A program made the position numbers and the translations under genes. A stretch of 64,000 nucleotides of DNA, from contig NZ_KB375281.1 in assembly GCF_000336555.1 (NCBI RefSeq), positions 3,261,848 through 3,325,847 of the forward strand, read 5' to 3'. This document shows, piece after piece, positions 16,633 through 25,766 of this stretch. Position 1 is the first letter of the stretch; each line of letters opens with the position of its first letter. The notes beneath the pieces were generated by a model. It saw only the letters and a list, made by a program, of their open reading frames with translations. It did no database searches and was not told where the DNA came from. The DNA comes from Afipia clevelandensis ATCC 49720. Lineage in GTDB: Bacteria; Pseudomonadota; Alphaproteobacteria; Rhizobiales; Xanthobacteraceae.

Positions 16633-17418
16633 ATGGGACGCATGCGCAAACTTCTGATTCCTGGCGTCGACAAGAACCTGCTGGTCAAGGACGCGCTGAA
16701 AGTGATGCCGGATCTGTCGCGCCGGCGCTTTATCTCGGGCGGCGCCAGCCTCGGCGCGCTGACGCTGCTGACCGGCTGCGATGTCACCGACAGTTTCTCG
16801 GCGGAATCGATGCTGACGCAGATTTCCAAGTTCAACGACGCGGTGCAGGCGAAGTTGTTCAATCCGGATACGCTGGCGCCGACGTTCCCGGAAAGCGCGA
16901 TCACGCGGCCGTTTCCGTTCAATGCCTATTACGCGCTCGACGATGCGCCGACCATCGACGGCAAGGACTGGAAGCTGGAGGTCCGCGGTCTTGTCGAGAA
17001 CAAGAAGTCGTGGACGCTCGATGAGCTTTACCAGTTGCCGCAGGAGAAGCAGATCACGCGGCACATTTGCGTCGAAGGCTGGAGCGCGATCGGAAGCTGG
17101 ACCGGCACGCCGCTGCGCCACTTCCTGCGCCTGATCGGCGCGGACATGCGCGCGAAATATGTCTGGTTCAACTGCGCCGACATGGATGGCTACAATTCAC
17201 CGCTGGACATGCCGACCGCGCTGCATCCGCAGACCCAGATGACCTTCAAATTCGGCGACGAAATCCTGCCGCGCGCTTACGGCTACCCGATGAAAATCCG
17301 GGTGCCGACCAAGCTCGGGTTCAAGAACCCGAAATACGTGGTCTCGCTGGAGGTTACCAACGACTACAAGGGCGGCTACTGGGAAGACCAGGGCTACAAC
17401 TCGTTCAGCGGCAGCTAG
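16633..17418 (+). CDS. Tat-exported sulfite-oxidase-family molybdopterin protein
   Basis: 261 residues. A twin-arginine signal (SRRRFISGG, 29-37) is followed by ALTLLTGC (42-49), a lipobox with C49 at the acceptor position, so it may be a Tat lipoprotein. The molybdopterin domain follows, with the Mo-ligand cysteine probably C146 in ITRHICVEGWSAIGSW. Family members oxidise sulfite or reduce sulfoxides (MsrP/YedY); the reaction here is not determined. ATG 16633 follows AAAGGAG. The paired cytochrome b gene implies a membrane electron link. Confidence 0.88.
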   Translation: MGRMRKLLIPGVDKNLLVKDALKVMPDLSRRRFISGGASLGALTLLTGCDVTDSFSAESMLTQISKFNDAVQAKLFNPDTLAPTFPESAITRPFPFNAYYALDDAPTIDGKDWKLEVRGLVENKKSWTLDELYQLPQEKQITRHICVEGWSAIGSWTGTPLRHFLRLIGADMRAKYVWFNCADMDGYNSPLDMPTALHPQTQMTFKFGDEILPRAYGYPMKIRVPTKLGFKNPKYVVSLEVTNDYKGGYWEDQGYNSFSGS

Positions 17419-17841
17419 CTTTCACCTCTCCCCGTTTTGCGGGGAAAGAATAAGCGGTCCCTCTCTTGCGTTGTCCCGGCAAGCGAAGCGCCAGCCGTGA
17501 CGACTCGGACTGCCGGTTCCCGATCCATGCTTTTGACGCAGTCCTGAATCACCTCTGCCACGAAAGCAGGCAGTTGCCGTACCTGCATACTTTTGCCTCA
17601 ACAATAGTCGATGCCTCACAATTGGCTGACGCAATTGTGAGCAATCTTAATCGGCGTTAACCTTCGCAAAATCAATTACTTACATGTTCCGCGACATCCG
17701 GTCGCCCTGTGCTGTTGTTGCAATGCACACCGGCACGATTCATGCTGTGTTCATCAAAGCAAAGATCTGAATCGGCCGCGTGCAGGGGGGCAATCCCGCT
17801 CGTTTTGGCTTTCGGTCATGCGAAAACGAGAAGGATGAGAC
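17419..17841. other. 423-base intergenic region upstream of the RND efflux genes
   Basis: Contains a C/G hairpin at 17425-17446, a repeat-like GTCCCGGCAAGCG segment at 17473-17485 related to the one at 22462, and the strong inverted repeat at 17615-17641. TTGACG at 17533 could be a -35 box but has no clear -10. I see no tRNA and no supported small gene. Confidence 0.6.
17615..17641. promoter_or_regulatory. Candidate repressor operator for the RND efflux operon
   Basis: Perfect ten-base inverted repeat CTCACAATTG (17615-17624) / CAATTGTGAG (17632-17641) with a seven-base centre, about 200 bases upstream of the adaptor gene. TetR-family regulators of such pumps bind sites of this size. No T-run follows, so a terminator is unlikely. 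Confidence 0.5.
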
Positions 17842-19068
17842 ATGCAAGCGCGCGCCAACGCGATTACGTCCGGGGTCACCTCGATTGCGCTCCTGTTCGG
17901 GGGAGCGGTCCTCTTGTCCGGATGTAACGACCAGAGCGTCGCTTCGGCCCAGCCGCCGGAGCCGCCCGAAGTCAGCACCGTCACCATCAAGGCCGCGCCG
18001 CAGGCCATCGTCCGCGAACTGCCCGGCCGCATCGCGCCGCTGCGCGTGGCGGACGTCCGCCCGCGCGTGTCCGGCATCATTCTGTCGCGCACCTTCGAGC
18101 AGGGCCGCGAGGTCAAGGCCGGCGAGCCGCTGTATCAGATCGACCCGAAGCCGTTTGAAGTCGAATTGCAGGCGGCGGAAGCCGCCATGGCCAAGGCCGA
18201 GGCCGCGCTGCTGCAGGCCTCGCAGCATGCTACCCGCATCGAGACGCTGACCAAGAGCAACGCCGCCTCGCAGGCTTCCAACGAAGTCGCGATCGCCAAC
18301 CTGGCGCAGGCCAAGGCGGACCTTGCGGCGCGCAACGCCGACCTGTCGCGGGCGCGGCTGAATCTCGACTACGCCACCATCAAGGCGCCGATCAACGGCA
18401 TCATCGGCGCCGCGCTGATGAGCGAGGGCGTGCTCGTGGTGCAGAACGAGGCGCAGGCGCTGGCCACCATCCAGCAGATCGATTCCGTTTACGCCGACTT
18501 CACCCAGTCGGTGAACGAACTTAACAAGCTGCGCCGCGATTTCGACCGCGGCGATCTCGACGCCGTGTCGCCGGATGCCGCGAAGGTGCGCCTCGTGCTC
18601 GACGACGGCTCGATCTATCCGCTCGACGGCAAGCTGTTGTTCTCCGACGCCAAGGTCGATGCCGGCACGGGTCAGGTCACCCTGCGCGGCGAATTCAAGA
18701 ATCCGAAGCGCGAACTGTTGCCCGGCATGTTCGTCCGCGTCCAGATCGAGCAGGGCCGCGACCCCGACGCGATTGTCGTTCCGCCGCAGGCGATCCAGCG
18801 CAACTCGTCCGGCGCCAGCGAAGTGTTCGTGGTCAAGGACGACAACCGCATTGTCGCGCAGCCGGTCCGCACCGGCGGCCTGATCGATGGCCAGTGGCTG
18901 ATCACCGACGGCCTGAAGCCCGGCCAGCGCGTGGTGGTCGAAGGGTTCCAGAAGTTCGCCGTCGGCGATGCCGTCAGGGTGAGCGAATGGCGCGTGTCCG
19001 GCGAGACCGGACGGCATCTCGACAAATCGGCGGCGGCCAGCGTCTCCGGACAATCCGAGGTGCGTTAG
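17842..19068 (+). CDS. RND efflux periplasmic adaptor (membrane fusion protein)
   Basis: 408 residues, AcrA/MexA type. It is a lipoprotein: LLSGC places the lipidated Cys at C28. Then come the barrel-sandwich strands (PLRVADVRPRVSGII), a long alpha-hairpin of Ala, Glu and Lys from about 110 to 170, and the returning lipoyl half (LDYATIKAPINGIIG). It links the inner-membrane pump to an outer-membrane channel. The pump gene follows after 185 bases of repeat-containing DNA; no channel gene is adjacent. Confidence 0.94.
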   Translation: MQARANAITSGVTSIALLFGGAVLLSGCNDQSVASAQPPEPPEVSTVTIKAAPQAIVRELPGRIAPLRVADVRPRVSGIILSRTFEQGREVKAGEPLYQIDPKPFEVELQAAEAAMAKAEAALLQASQHATRIETLTKSNAASQASNEVAIANLAQAKADLAARNADLSRARLNLDYATIKAPINGIIGAALMSEGVLVVQNEAQALATIQQIDSVYADFTQSVNELNKLRRDFDRGDLDAVSPDAAKVRLVLDDGSIYPLDGKLLFSDAKVDAGTGQVTLRGEFKNPKRELLPGMFVRVQIEQGRDPDAIVVPPQAIQRNSSGASEVFVVKDDNRIVAQPVRTGGLIDGQWLITDGLKPGQRVVVEGFQKFAVGDAVRVSEWRVSGETGRHLDKSAAASVSGQSEVR

Positions 19069-19079
19069 CGCTTCGGAGG

Positions 19080-19150
19080 TCATTGCGAGCGAAGCGATCC
19101 ATTTCTCAAAAATGGCATGGACCGCTTCGTCGCTGCGATCCTCGCAATGA
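19080..19150. repeat. Interspersed repeat, second copy of the TCATTGCGAG family
   Basis: Starts TCATTGCGAGCG and ends CTCGCAATGA, with an inner inverted pair around TTTCTCAAAAATGG. It lies between the adaptor and pump genes of one efflux operon, where a hairpin could lower downstream expression. Confidence 0.7.
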
Positions 19151-19253
19151 CGAATCTTGTCCCTCTCCCGGTTGGATGAGGTGAAATCAACAAACGTTGA
19201 ACATTTGCGGTGGCTTCGACGCCGCCTGAAAACCAGACCGAGAGAACCGATCC

Positions 19254-22200
19254 ATGCCCGCCTTTTTTATCGACCGCCCGATTTTCGCGTGGGTGGTGGC
19301 GCTGTTTATTTGTCTGCTCGGCCTGATCGCGATTCCGTTTCTGGCGATTGCGCAATATCCGATCATCGCGCCGCCCTCGATCTCGATCTCGACCAGCTAT
19401 CCCGGCTCGTCGCCGGAGGAACTTTATAATTCGACCACGCGCCTGATCGAGGAAGAGCTGAACGGCGCATCCGGCATTCTCAACTTCGAATCCACCTCCG
19501 ACTCGCTCGGCCAGGTCGAAATCATCGCCAACTTCGTGCCCGGCACCGATTCCAATCTCGCGTCGGTGGAAGTGCAGAACCGCATCAAGCGCGTTGAGGC
19601 CCGCCTGCCGCGTCCGGTGATCCAGCAGGGCATTCTGGTGGAAGAAGCCTCCAGCGCGGTGCTGCAGATCATCACGCTGAAATCCACCGACGGCAGTCTC
19701 GACGAAGTCGGCCTCGGCGACTTCATGATCCGCAACGTGCTCGGCGAAATCCGCCGCATTCCCGGCGTCGGCCGCGCCACGCTGTATTCCACCGAGCGCT
19801 CGCTGCGCATCTGGATCGATCCGATCAAGTTGGTCGGCTACAATCTCACCGCCGACGACGTGACCAAGGCGATCAGCGCGCAGAACGCGCAGGTCGCCTC
19901 CGGCAGCGTCGGCGCGGAGCCGAGCCGCAAGGACCAGTCGATCTCCGCGCTGATTTTGGTGAAGGGCCAGCTCACCTCCGCCGACGAGTTCGGCGCCATC
20001 GTGCTGAAGGCCAATCCGGACGGCTCGACCGTCCGCCTGCGCGATGTGGCGCGGATCGAGATCGGCGGCATGGGCTATCAGTTCACCACCCGTCAGGACG
20101 GCAAGGCCATCGCCGGCCTCTCGGTGCTGCTGGCGCCGACCGGCAATGCGCTGGCAACGGCGAGCGCCGTGCAGGCGAAAATGGACGAACTGTCGAAGTT
20201 CTTCCCGGCCAACATCGCCTACGACATTCCCTACAACATCACGCCGGTCGTGAAGGCCTCCATCACCAAGGTGGTGCATACGCTGATCGAAGCAGTGGTG
20301 CTCGTCTTCATCGTGATGTTCCTGTTTTTGCAGAACTTCCGCTACACCCTGATCCCCACCATCGTGGTGCCGATCGCGCTGCTCGGCACCTGCGTCGCGC
20401 TCTACATGTTCGGCTACTCGATCAACATGCTGACGATGTTCGGCATGGTGCTGGCGATCGGCATTCTGGTGGACGACGCCATCGTCGTGGTCGAGAACGT
20501 CGAACGCATCATGTCGGAGGAAGGGCTGTCGCCGAAGGAGGCGACACGCAAGGCGATGTCGCAGATCACCAGCGCCATCATCGGCATCACGCTGGTGCTG
20601 ATCGCGGTGTTCGTGCCGATGGCGTTCTTCCCCGGCTCCGTCGGCATCATCTATCGCCAGTTCTCGGTGACCATCGTGGCGGCGATCTCGTTCTCGGCGC
20701 TGATGGCGCTGTCGCTGACGCCGGCGCTGTGCGCCACTCTGCTCAAGCCGGTGGAGGCCGGACATGCCCACGCCAAGACCGGCGTGTTCGGCTGGTTCAA
20801 CAAGCGGCTTGACCGCACGCGCGACGGCTACAGCCGCGTGGTCGGCTGGTCGATCCAGCGCACCGGTCGCCTGCTGATCCTGTACGCGGTGCTGCTCGGT
20901 GGCCTTGTGTTCGGCTTCTCGCATCTGCCCGGCGGCTTCCTGCCGGTGGACGATCAGGGCTTCATCACCGTGGACGTGCAGACTCCGCCGGAATCCTCGT
21001 TCAACCGCACCGAGGCCGCGGTGCAGAAGGTCGAGCAATATCTGGCGAAACGTTCCGGCATCGAGGACGTGACCTTCCTCACCGGCTTCAGCTTCTTAGG
21101 CCAGGGCCAGAACACCGCGCAGGCCTTCGTCACGCTGAAGGACTGGTCGGAGCGCGGCCCGAACGATTCCGCCGCCGCCATTGTCGCCGACGTCAACAAT
21201 TCGCTGAAGTCGATCAAGGACGCCAAGGTGTCGGCGCTGCAGCCGCCGCCGATCGACAATCTCGGCAATTCGTCCGGCTTCTCCTTCCGCCTGCAGGATC
21301 GCGGGCAGAAGGGTTACACCGCGCTGATGCAGGCCAAGGATCAGTTGCTGGCGGAGGCCAAGCAAAGCCCGGTGCTGCAGAACGTCTACGCCGAAGGCCT
21401 GCCCGAAGCGCCGCAGGTGCAGCTCGTGATCGACCGCGAACAGGCGGCCGCGCAGGGCGTCACCTTCGCCGACATCAACAGCACCATCTCCACCAATCTC
21501 GGCTCGGCCTATGTCAACGACTTCCCCAACCGCGGGCGCATGCAGCGCGTGATCGTGCAGGCCGACAGCGTCGGCCGCATGAATGCGCAGGATATCCTGT
21601 CGTATAATGTGAAGAACGCGCGCGGAAATCTGGTGCCGCTGTCCTCGTTCGCGACCCTGAAATGGATGGTCGGCCCGACCCAGATCGTCGGCTTCAACTA
21701 TTATCCGTCGGTGCGCATCTCCGGCGAGGCCAAGCCCGGCTACACGTCGGGCGACGCGATCGCGGAAATGGAGCGGCTTGCCGCGAAGCTGCCGCGCGGC
21801 TTCGGCTATGACTGGACCGGCCAGTCGCTGCAGGAAAAGCTGTCGGGCTCGCAGGCGCCGTTCCTGCTCGCGCTTTCGGCGCTGATCGTGTTCCTGTGTC
21901 TCGCCGCGCTGTACGAGAGCTGGACCATTCCGATCGCGGTGCTGATGACGGTGCCGCTCGGCATTCTCGGTGCGATGGTTGCTGCGATGTCGCGCGGCCT
22001 GTCCAACGACGTCTATTTCACGGTGGCGCTGATCACGATCATCGGCCTCGCCGCGAAGGACGCGATCCTGATCATCGAGTTCGCCAAGGATCTGCGCGCG
22101 AAAGGCACGCCGCTGATGCAGGCGACGATGGAAGCATGCCAGCTCCGCTTCCGCCCCATCCTGATGACCGGCCTTGCTTTCGTCTGCGGCGTGCTGCCGA

Positions 22201-22442
22201 TGGTGATTGCAAACGGCGCGGGCGCCAAGAGCCAGCAGGCGCTCGGCACCACGGTGATGGGCGGCATGATCGCGGTGGTGGTTCTGGCGCTTCTGATGGT
22301 GCCGGTGTTCTTCGTCGCGGTGACGAAATTCTTCTCGAAGGCCGATCGCGATGGCGAGGCGACGCAGGACAAGCCGCTGCTCCGCGACCGGCTGCTCGGT
22401 CTGTTCCAGCGGAAAGCGCCTGCGCAGACATCGGCGTCGTAA
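19254..22442 (+). CDS. RND multidrug efflux pump, HAE1 family
   Basis: 1062 residues, full length for AcrB/MexB relatives. It starts MPAFFIDRPIFAWVVALFI as in most family members. The proton-relay aspartates are D407 and D408 (GILVDDAIVVVENVER), the same numbers as in AcrB. Two halves of six helices with large periplasmic loops are apparent, and the second-half motif GLAAKDAILIIEFAKDL is intact. It exports hydrophobic compounds with the upstream adaptor. A shared TolC-like channel must be encoded elsewhere. Confidence 0.95.
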   Translation: MPAFFIDRPIFAWVVALFICLLGLIAIPFLAIAQYPIIAPPSISISTSYPGSSPEELYNSTTRLIEEELNGASGILNFESTSDSLGQVEIIANFVPGTDSNLASVEVQNRIKRVEARLPRPVIQQGILVEEASSAVLQIITLKSTDGSLDEVGLGDFMIRNVLGEIRRIPGVGRATLYSTERSLRIWIDPIKLVGYNLTADDVTKAISAQNAQVASGSVGAEPSRKDQSISALILVKGQLTSADEFGAIVLKANPDGSTVRLRDVARIEIGGMGYQFTTRQDGKAIAGLSVLLAPTGNALATASAVQAKMDELSKFFPANIAYDIPYNITPVVKASITKVVHTLIEAVVLVFIVMFLFLQNFRYTLIPTIVVPIALLGTCVALYMFGYSINMLTMFGMVLAIGILVDDAIVVVENVERIMSEEGLSPKEATRKAMSQITSAIIGITLVLIAVFVPMAFFPGSVGIIYRQFSVTIVAAISFSALMALSLTPALCATLLKPVEAGHAHAKTGVFGWFNKRLDRTRDGYSRVVGWSIQRTGRLLILYAVLLGGLVFGFSHLPGGFLPVDDQGFITVDVQTPPESSFNRTEAAVQKVEQYLAKRSGIEDVTFLTGFSFLGQGQNTAQAFVTLKDWSERGPNDSAAAIVADVNNSLKSIKDAKVSALQPPPIDNLGNSSGFSFRLQDRGQKGYTALMQAKDQLLAEAKQSPVLQNVYAEGLPEAPQVQLVIDREQAAAQGVTFADINSTISTNLGSAYVNDFPNRGRMQRVIVQADSVGRMNAQDILSYNVKNARGNLVPLSSFATLKWMVGPTQIVGFNYYPSVRISGEAKPGYTSGDAIAEMERLAAKLPRGFGYDWTGQSLQEKLSGSQAPFLLALSALIVFLCLAALYESWTIPIAVLMTVPLGILGAMVAAMSRGLSNDVYFTVALITIIGLAAKDAILIIEFAKDLRAKGTPLMQATMEACQLRFRPILMTGLAFVCGVLPMVIANGAGAKSQQALGTTVMGGMIAVVVLALLMVPVFFVAVTKFFSKADRDGEATQDKPLLRDRLLGLFQRKAPAQTSAS

Positions 22443-22461
22443 CGCGATTCCTCAGCACGTC

Positions 22462-22490
22462 GTCCCGGCAAGCGTAGCGCTAGCCGGGAC
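22462..22490. repeat. Intergenic inverted repeat GTCCCGGC / GCCGGGAC
   Basis: Eight-base arms at 22462-22469 and 22483-22490 with an inner palindrome TAGCGCTA. A degenerate relative begins at 17473. It lies just past the pump gene. Confidence 0.6.
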
Positions 22491-22523
22491 TCATAACTCT
22501 CCGCGCGTTTTGGTTTTCTCCGG

Positions 22524-22548
22524 CATGCCCGGCATAAAGCCGGGCATG
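22524..22548. terminator. Hairpin between convergent pump and MFS genes
   Basis: CATGCCCGGC (22524-22533) pairs perfectly with GCCGGGCATG (22539-22548), loop ATAAA. There is no T-run, so it may be a repeat element acting as a weak terminator. Confidence 0.5.
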
Positions 22549-22579
22549 ACGAACCCGAGTATCATCAGTGTGGCGATTT

Positions 22580-23758
22580 CTATGGCTTCACCGGCCGCTG
22601 GCACGCGCACAGCACCATGCCGAGGCCGAGAGTCGCGGCAGACAACACGAGTCCATATGACAGGCCGAACAGGTCGGTGACCGCGCCGGTGGCGAACGGG
22701 CCGAGCGTCTGGCCGAGGCCGAAGGTGACCGCCATGATGCCGATGCCCTTGGGCCAGGCGGCGGGCGGATAGTTCAGCCGCACGAAGGCCGTGGTCGAGG
22801 CGACCACCGACAGGAACGAGACGCCGAAGATCGCCGCCGATGCGCCGAGGGTCAGCGGCGACGTTCCCAGCAGCGCGATCAACGTGCCGAGCATGGTCGT
22901 GCCGAGCAGGGTCGCGGTGGCGATGCCGCTGGCGCCCCGCGCGAGCAGCCCGCGCCACAGCCACGGCGCGGCAAACGAGCCGAGACCGATCAAACACCAG
23001 AACAGGCTTTGCGCGATGGCGCTGCCGCCGCCGTCACGCACATAGGCGATCATGAAGGTCATGTAGGCGATGTAGCCCGCGCCGAACATGAAGTAGCCGA
23101 TGAGATAGAGCGCGATGGGCCGCAGCGGAACGCTGATCGCGGCGGCTGTTGGATGGCTTGCCTGCGCCTCGACGCGGTTGAGCATCAGCACCGCGGTCAT
23201 GATGGCGGACAGCAGCGCCAGCGCGCCCCAGACAATCCACCATGAGCCGGGGCCGAAGTATTGCAGCAGGAACGGCGCAGCGAGCCCAGAGACGATCAGG
23301 CCTGTTCCGGGTCCGGTATAGAACAGGCCGAGCAGCAGCGCCGATTGCGCGGGCCGCGATTGCGCCACCCATGCCGCGAGCGCGCCGCCGGCGATGAAGG
23401 TTGCGGCCGAGGCGATGCCTGCGCACAGGCGCGCCAGACTGAGCACGGCGAAGTTGCCCGACATCACGCAGACAGCCAGCGAGAGTGTGCAGGCGATCGC
23501 GCCGATCCATGTTGCTCGGAACGCCCCGACGCGGCGGATGAAGCCAGCCATCACCAGCGCGCCGGCAAGATAGCCGATGGCGTTGACCGTGTTCAGGAAG
23601 CCTGCGGCCGAATAGGACCAGCCGAGGGATTCGCGCATGTCGGGCAGCACGAGCGCATAGGCAAAGCGCGCCATGCCAAGCCCGATGGCCGGCGCCAGCG
23701 AGAGTGTCAGAACGGCCCGGACGGGATGCGCGTCACGCGCGGACGGGGCAGGGGTCAC
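22580..23758 (-). CDS. YbfB/YjiJ family MFS transporter
   Basis: 392 residues from GTG 23758, which has GGAG six bases upstream; the open frame extends further with no better start. Twelve hydrophobic segments. The first helix begins LAPAIGLGMARFAYALVLPDMR, the sequence by which this MFS subfamily is recognised (G-x-x-R-F-x-Y). A Gly-rich central helix GLFYTGPGTGLIVSGL is also characteristic. The substrate is unknown. The gene converges on the RND pump and diverges from leuB. Confidence 0.85.
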   Translation of the reverse strand: MTPAPSARDAHPVRAVLTLSLAPAIGLGMARFAYALVLPDMRESLGWSYSAAGFLNTVNAIGYLAGALVMAGFIRRVGAFRATWIGAIACTLSLAVCVMSGNFAVLSLARLCAGIASAATFIAGGALAAWVAQSRPAQSALLLGLFYTGPGTGLIVSGLAAPFLLQYFGPGSWWIVWGALALLSAIMTAVLMLNRVEAQASHPTAAAISVPLRPIALYLIGYFMFGAGYIAYMTFMIAYVRDGGGSAIAQSLFWCLIGLGSFAAPWLWRGLLARGASGIATATLLGTTMLGTLIALLGTSPLTLGASAAIFGVSFLSVVASTTAFVRLNYPPAAWPKGIGIMAVTFGLGQTLGPFATGAVTDLFGLSYGLVLSAATLGLGMVLCACQRPVKP

Positions 23759-23996
23759 GAAAGGCTCCGGCGGAAGGCCTTCACCATGGCAGTTTCCGCT
23801 GCATTTGACCAATCGGACGCGGGCAATGGTGTCTTGCCAATTCTGCAAGGGCGTTTTAGCAAGTCCGCGCAAATTCCCACGTTTCGTCATGGCCGGGTCT
23901 GCCCCGGCCATCCACGTCTGCTACGACATTTAAGAAAGACGTGGTTGTCCGAGACACGCGCGGGCACGACGAATAACACTGATCGAGGCAATTATC

Positions 23997-25109
23997 ATGG
24001 CATCGCACAAGCTCCTCCTTCTTCCCGGCGACGGCATCGGCACCGAAGTGATGGCGGAGGTGACGCGCGTCATCGACTGGTTCGGCAAGCGCGGGATCGC
24101 GAAATTCGAGACCGAGACCGGTCTGGTCGGTGGCTCGAGCTATGACGCGGACAAGGTTGCGATCACCGACGCCACCATGGCGCTGGCGCAGGCCGCGGAT
24201 GCCGTGATCTTCGGCGCGGTCGGCGGGCCGAAATGGGCGGATGTGCCTTACGACGCGCGTCCCGAAGCGGGCCTGCTGCGCCTGCGCAAGGACATGGCGC
24301 TGTTCGCCAATCTGCGCCCGGCGATCTGCTATCCGGCGCTGGCCGATTCATCGAGCCTCAAGAAGGATGTTGTCGAAGGCCTCGACATCATGATCGTGCG
24401 CGAACTGACTGGCGGCGTGTATTTCGGCGAGCCGAAGACCATCACCGATCTCGGCAACGGCCAGAAGCGCGCGGTCGATACGCAGGTCTACGACACTTAC
24501 GAGATCGAGCGCATCACGCGCGTCGCCTTCGAGCTGGCACGCAAGCGGCGCAACAAGATGACGTCGATGGAAAAGCACAACGTCATGAAGAGCGGCGTGC
24601 TCTGGAAGGAAGTCGTGACGCAGGTTCACGCGCGCGAATACAAGGATGTCGAGCTTGAGCATCAGCTCGCGGATTCCGGCGCGATGCAGCTCGTGCGCTG
24701 GCCCAAGCAGTTCGACGTCATCGTCACCGACAACCTGTTTGGCGACATTCTCTCCGACATCGCCGCGATGCTGACCGGCTCGCTCGGCATGCTGCCGTCG
24801 GCGTCACTCGGCGAGGTCGATCCCAAGACCCAGAAGCGCAAGGCGCTGTACGAGCCGGTGCATGGTTCGGCGCCGGACATTGCAGGCAAGGGTCTGGCCA
24901 ATCCGGTGGCGATGCTCACATCGTTCGGCATGGCGCTGCGTTATTCCTTCGACATGTCGAAGGAAGCGGACCTCATCGACCAGGCCATCGCCGCGACCCT
25001 GGCCAAGGGCCTGCGCACCGGCGACATCAAGTCGGAAGGCTCGACCGTCGTCAGCACATCTCAGATGGGTGAGGCGATTGTGAAGGAACTGGACGCGCTG
25101 ACGCAGTAA
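23997..25109 (+). CDS. leuB: 3-Isopropylmalate dehydrogenase
   Basis: 370 residues. [13 protein letters not shown] opens the protein; the substrate loop follows as [15 protein letters not shown]. The metal/NAD region [28 protein letters not shown] carries the catalytic aspartates, and [18 protein letters not shown] is the adenine-binding loop. It performs the third step of leucine synthesis, NAD-dependent oxidative decarboxylation of 3-isopropylmalate. leuC and leuD are on the opposite strand 6-10 kb away, so the pathway genes are dispersed. Confidence 0.97.
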   Translation: MASHKLLLLPGDGIGTEVMAEVTRVIDWFGKRGIAKFETETGLVGGSSYDADKVAITDATMALAQAADAVIFGAVGGPKWADVPYDARPEAGLLRLRKDMALFANLRPAICYPALADSSSLKKDVVEGLDIMIVRELTGGVYFGEPKTITDLGNGQKRAVDTQVYDTYEIERITRVAFELARKRRNKMTSMEKHNVMKSGVLWKEVVTQVHAREYKDVELEHQLADSGAMQLVRWPKQFDVIVTDNLFGDILSDIAAMLTGSLGMLPSASLGEVDPKTQKRKALYEPVHGSAPDIAGKGLANPVAMLTSFGMALRYSFDMSKEADLIDQAIAATLAKGLRTGDIKSEGSTVVSTSQMGEAIVKELDALTQ

Positions 25110-25197
25110 GCGCTCGCTGTCGGGGCGGAATGCGCGTGCCGCGATTCCGCCTTTTTCGGCGAAGTTTGTCACCGTTTCGTCTTATGCAAATCGGCAT

Positions 25198-25227
25198 AAA
25201 AATGCCCGGCTCAGGCCGGGCATTTTT
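25198..25227. terminator. Bidirectional intrinsic terminator after leuB
   Basis: ATGCCCGGC (25202-25210) pairs with GCCGGGCAT (25215-25223), loop TCAG, flanked by AAAA and TTTTT. It separates the convergent leuB and the small secreted protein gene. Confidence 0.92.
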
Positions 25228-25249
25228 CGTGTCAGAGATCTGCTGAAAA

Positions 25250-25627
25250 TCAGTACAGCGGGAACGGGAACGGCGTGCCGGTGTCCCACTGGTCGCCGAG
25301 CGGACGGCGGCTGGTGTAAAGCCGGTCGATCTGCTGGCCATAGGAGTAGCCCGGCGGATAGGCGTAGTCGGTGAACTTGCGTTCACCCGGCAAAACTTCG
25401 GTCCCCGCATCGAGCCAGGAACGGCGGGTCACATAAACGCGGGTACGGCCGCGCTGATAGACGCGGTTTTCGGCCTTGCGCGGAGGGCCGTCATAGGTCG
25501 GGTCATTGGCGACGACACGCCTCCGGGTCTGGGCATCGGCGGCAGTGGTGCCGAGCGCGACCACGGCGACCGCCGCGCCCGCCAGCAGGAGCGCCAGAAC
25601 CTTTGCGCCAGAAGACTTCAAAGCCAT
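25250..25627 (-). CDS. Small secreted hypothetical protein
   Basis: 125 residues from ATG 25627, preceded by GTGAGGATATA. Signal peptide of about 33 residues (hydrophobic LALLLAGAAVAVVALG, cleavage near ADA-Q). The mature part is basic and Tyr/Pro-rich: RVYQRGRTRVYVTRRSWLDAGTEVLPGE, ending in TGTPFPFPLY. The R-x-R-V/I-Y motif followed by a Pro/Gly-rich segment recalls the product at 32471-32797. Such proteins are common in the Bradyrhizobium group and have no assigned function. Confidence 0.75.
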   Translation of the reverse strand: MALKSSGAKVLALLLAGAAVAVVALGTTAADAQTRRRVVANDPTYDGPPRKAENRVYQRGRTRVYVTRRSWLDAGTEVLPGERKFTDYAYPPGYSYGQQIDRLYTSRRPLGDQWDTGTPFPFPLY

Positions 25628-25766
25628 TATATCCTCACGGGAATTCCAATTGCGTCGCACCATACCTGCTCCGAACCGGGGGCCACAAGGACTAAAGGGC
25701 CACACTCGTCCGGCAACTTCCCCGGCCGATCCGGTCCCGGCCCGCGAGCCAGCCGTTTCCGGCGAT

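Noticed and set aside
19080-21038. A 652-codon minus-strand frame opposite the RND pump
   Set aside because: It is extremely His/Arg/Asp-rich, typical of antisense frames in GC-rich genes, while the plus strand encodes a clear AcrB homologue.
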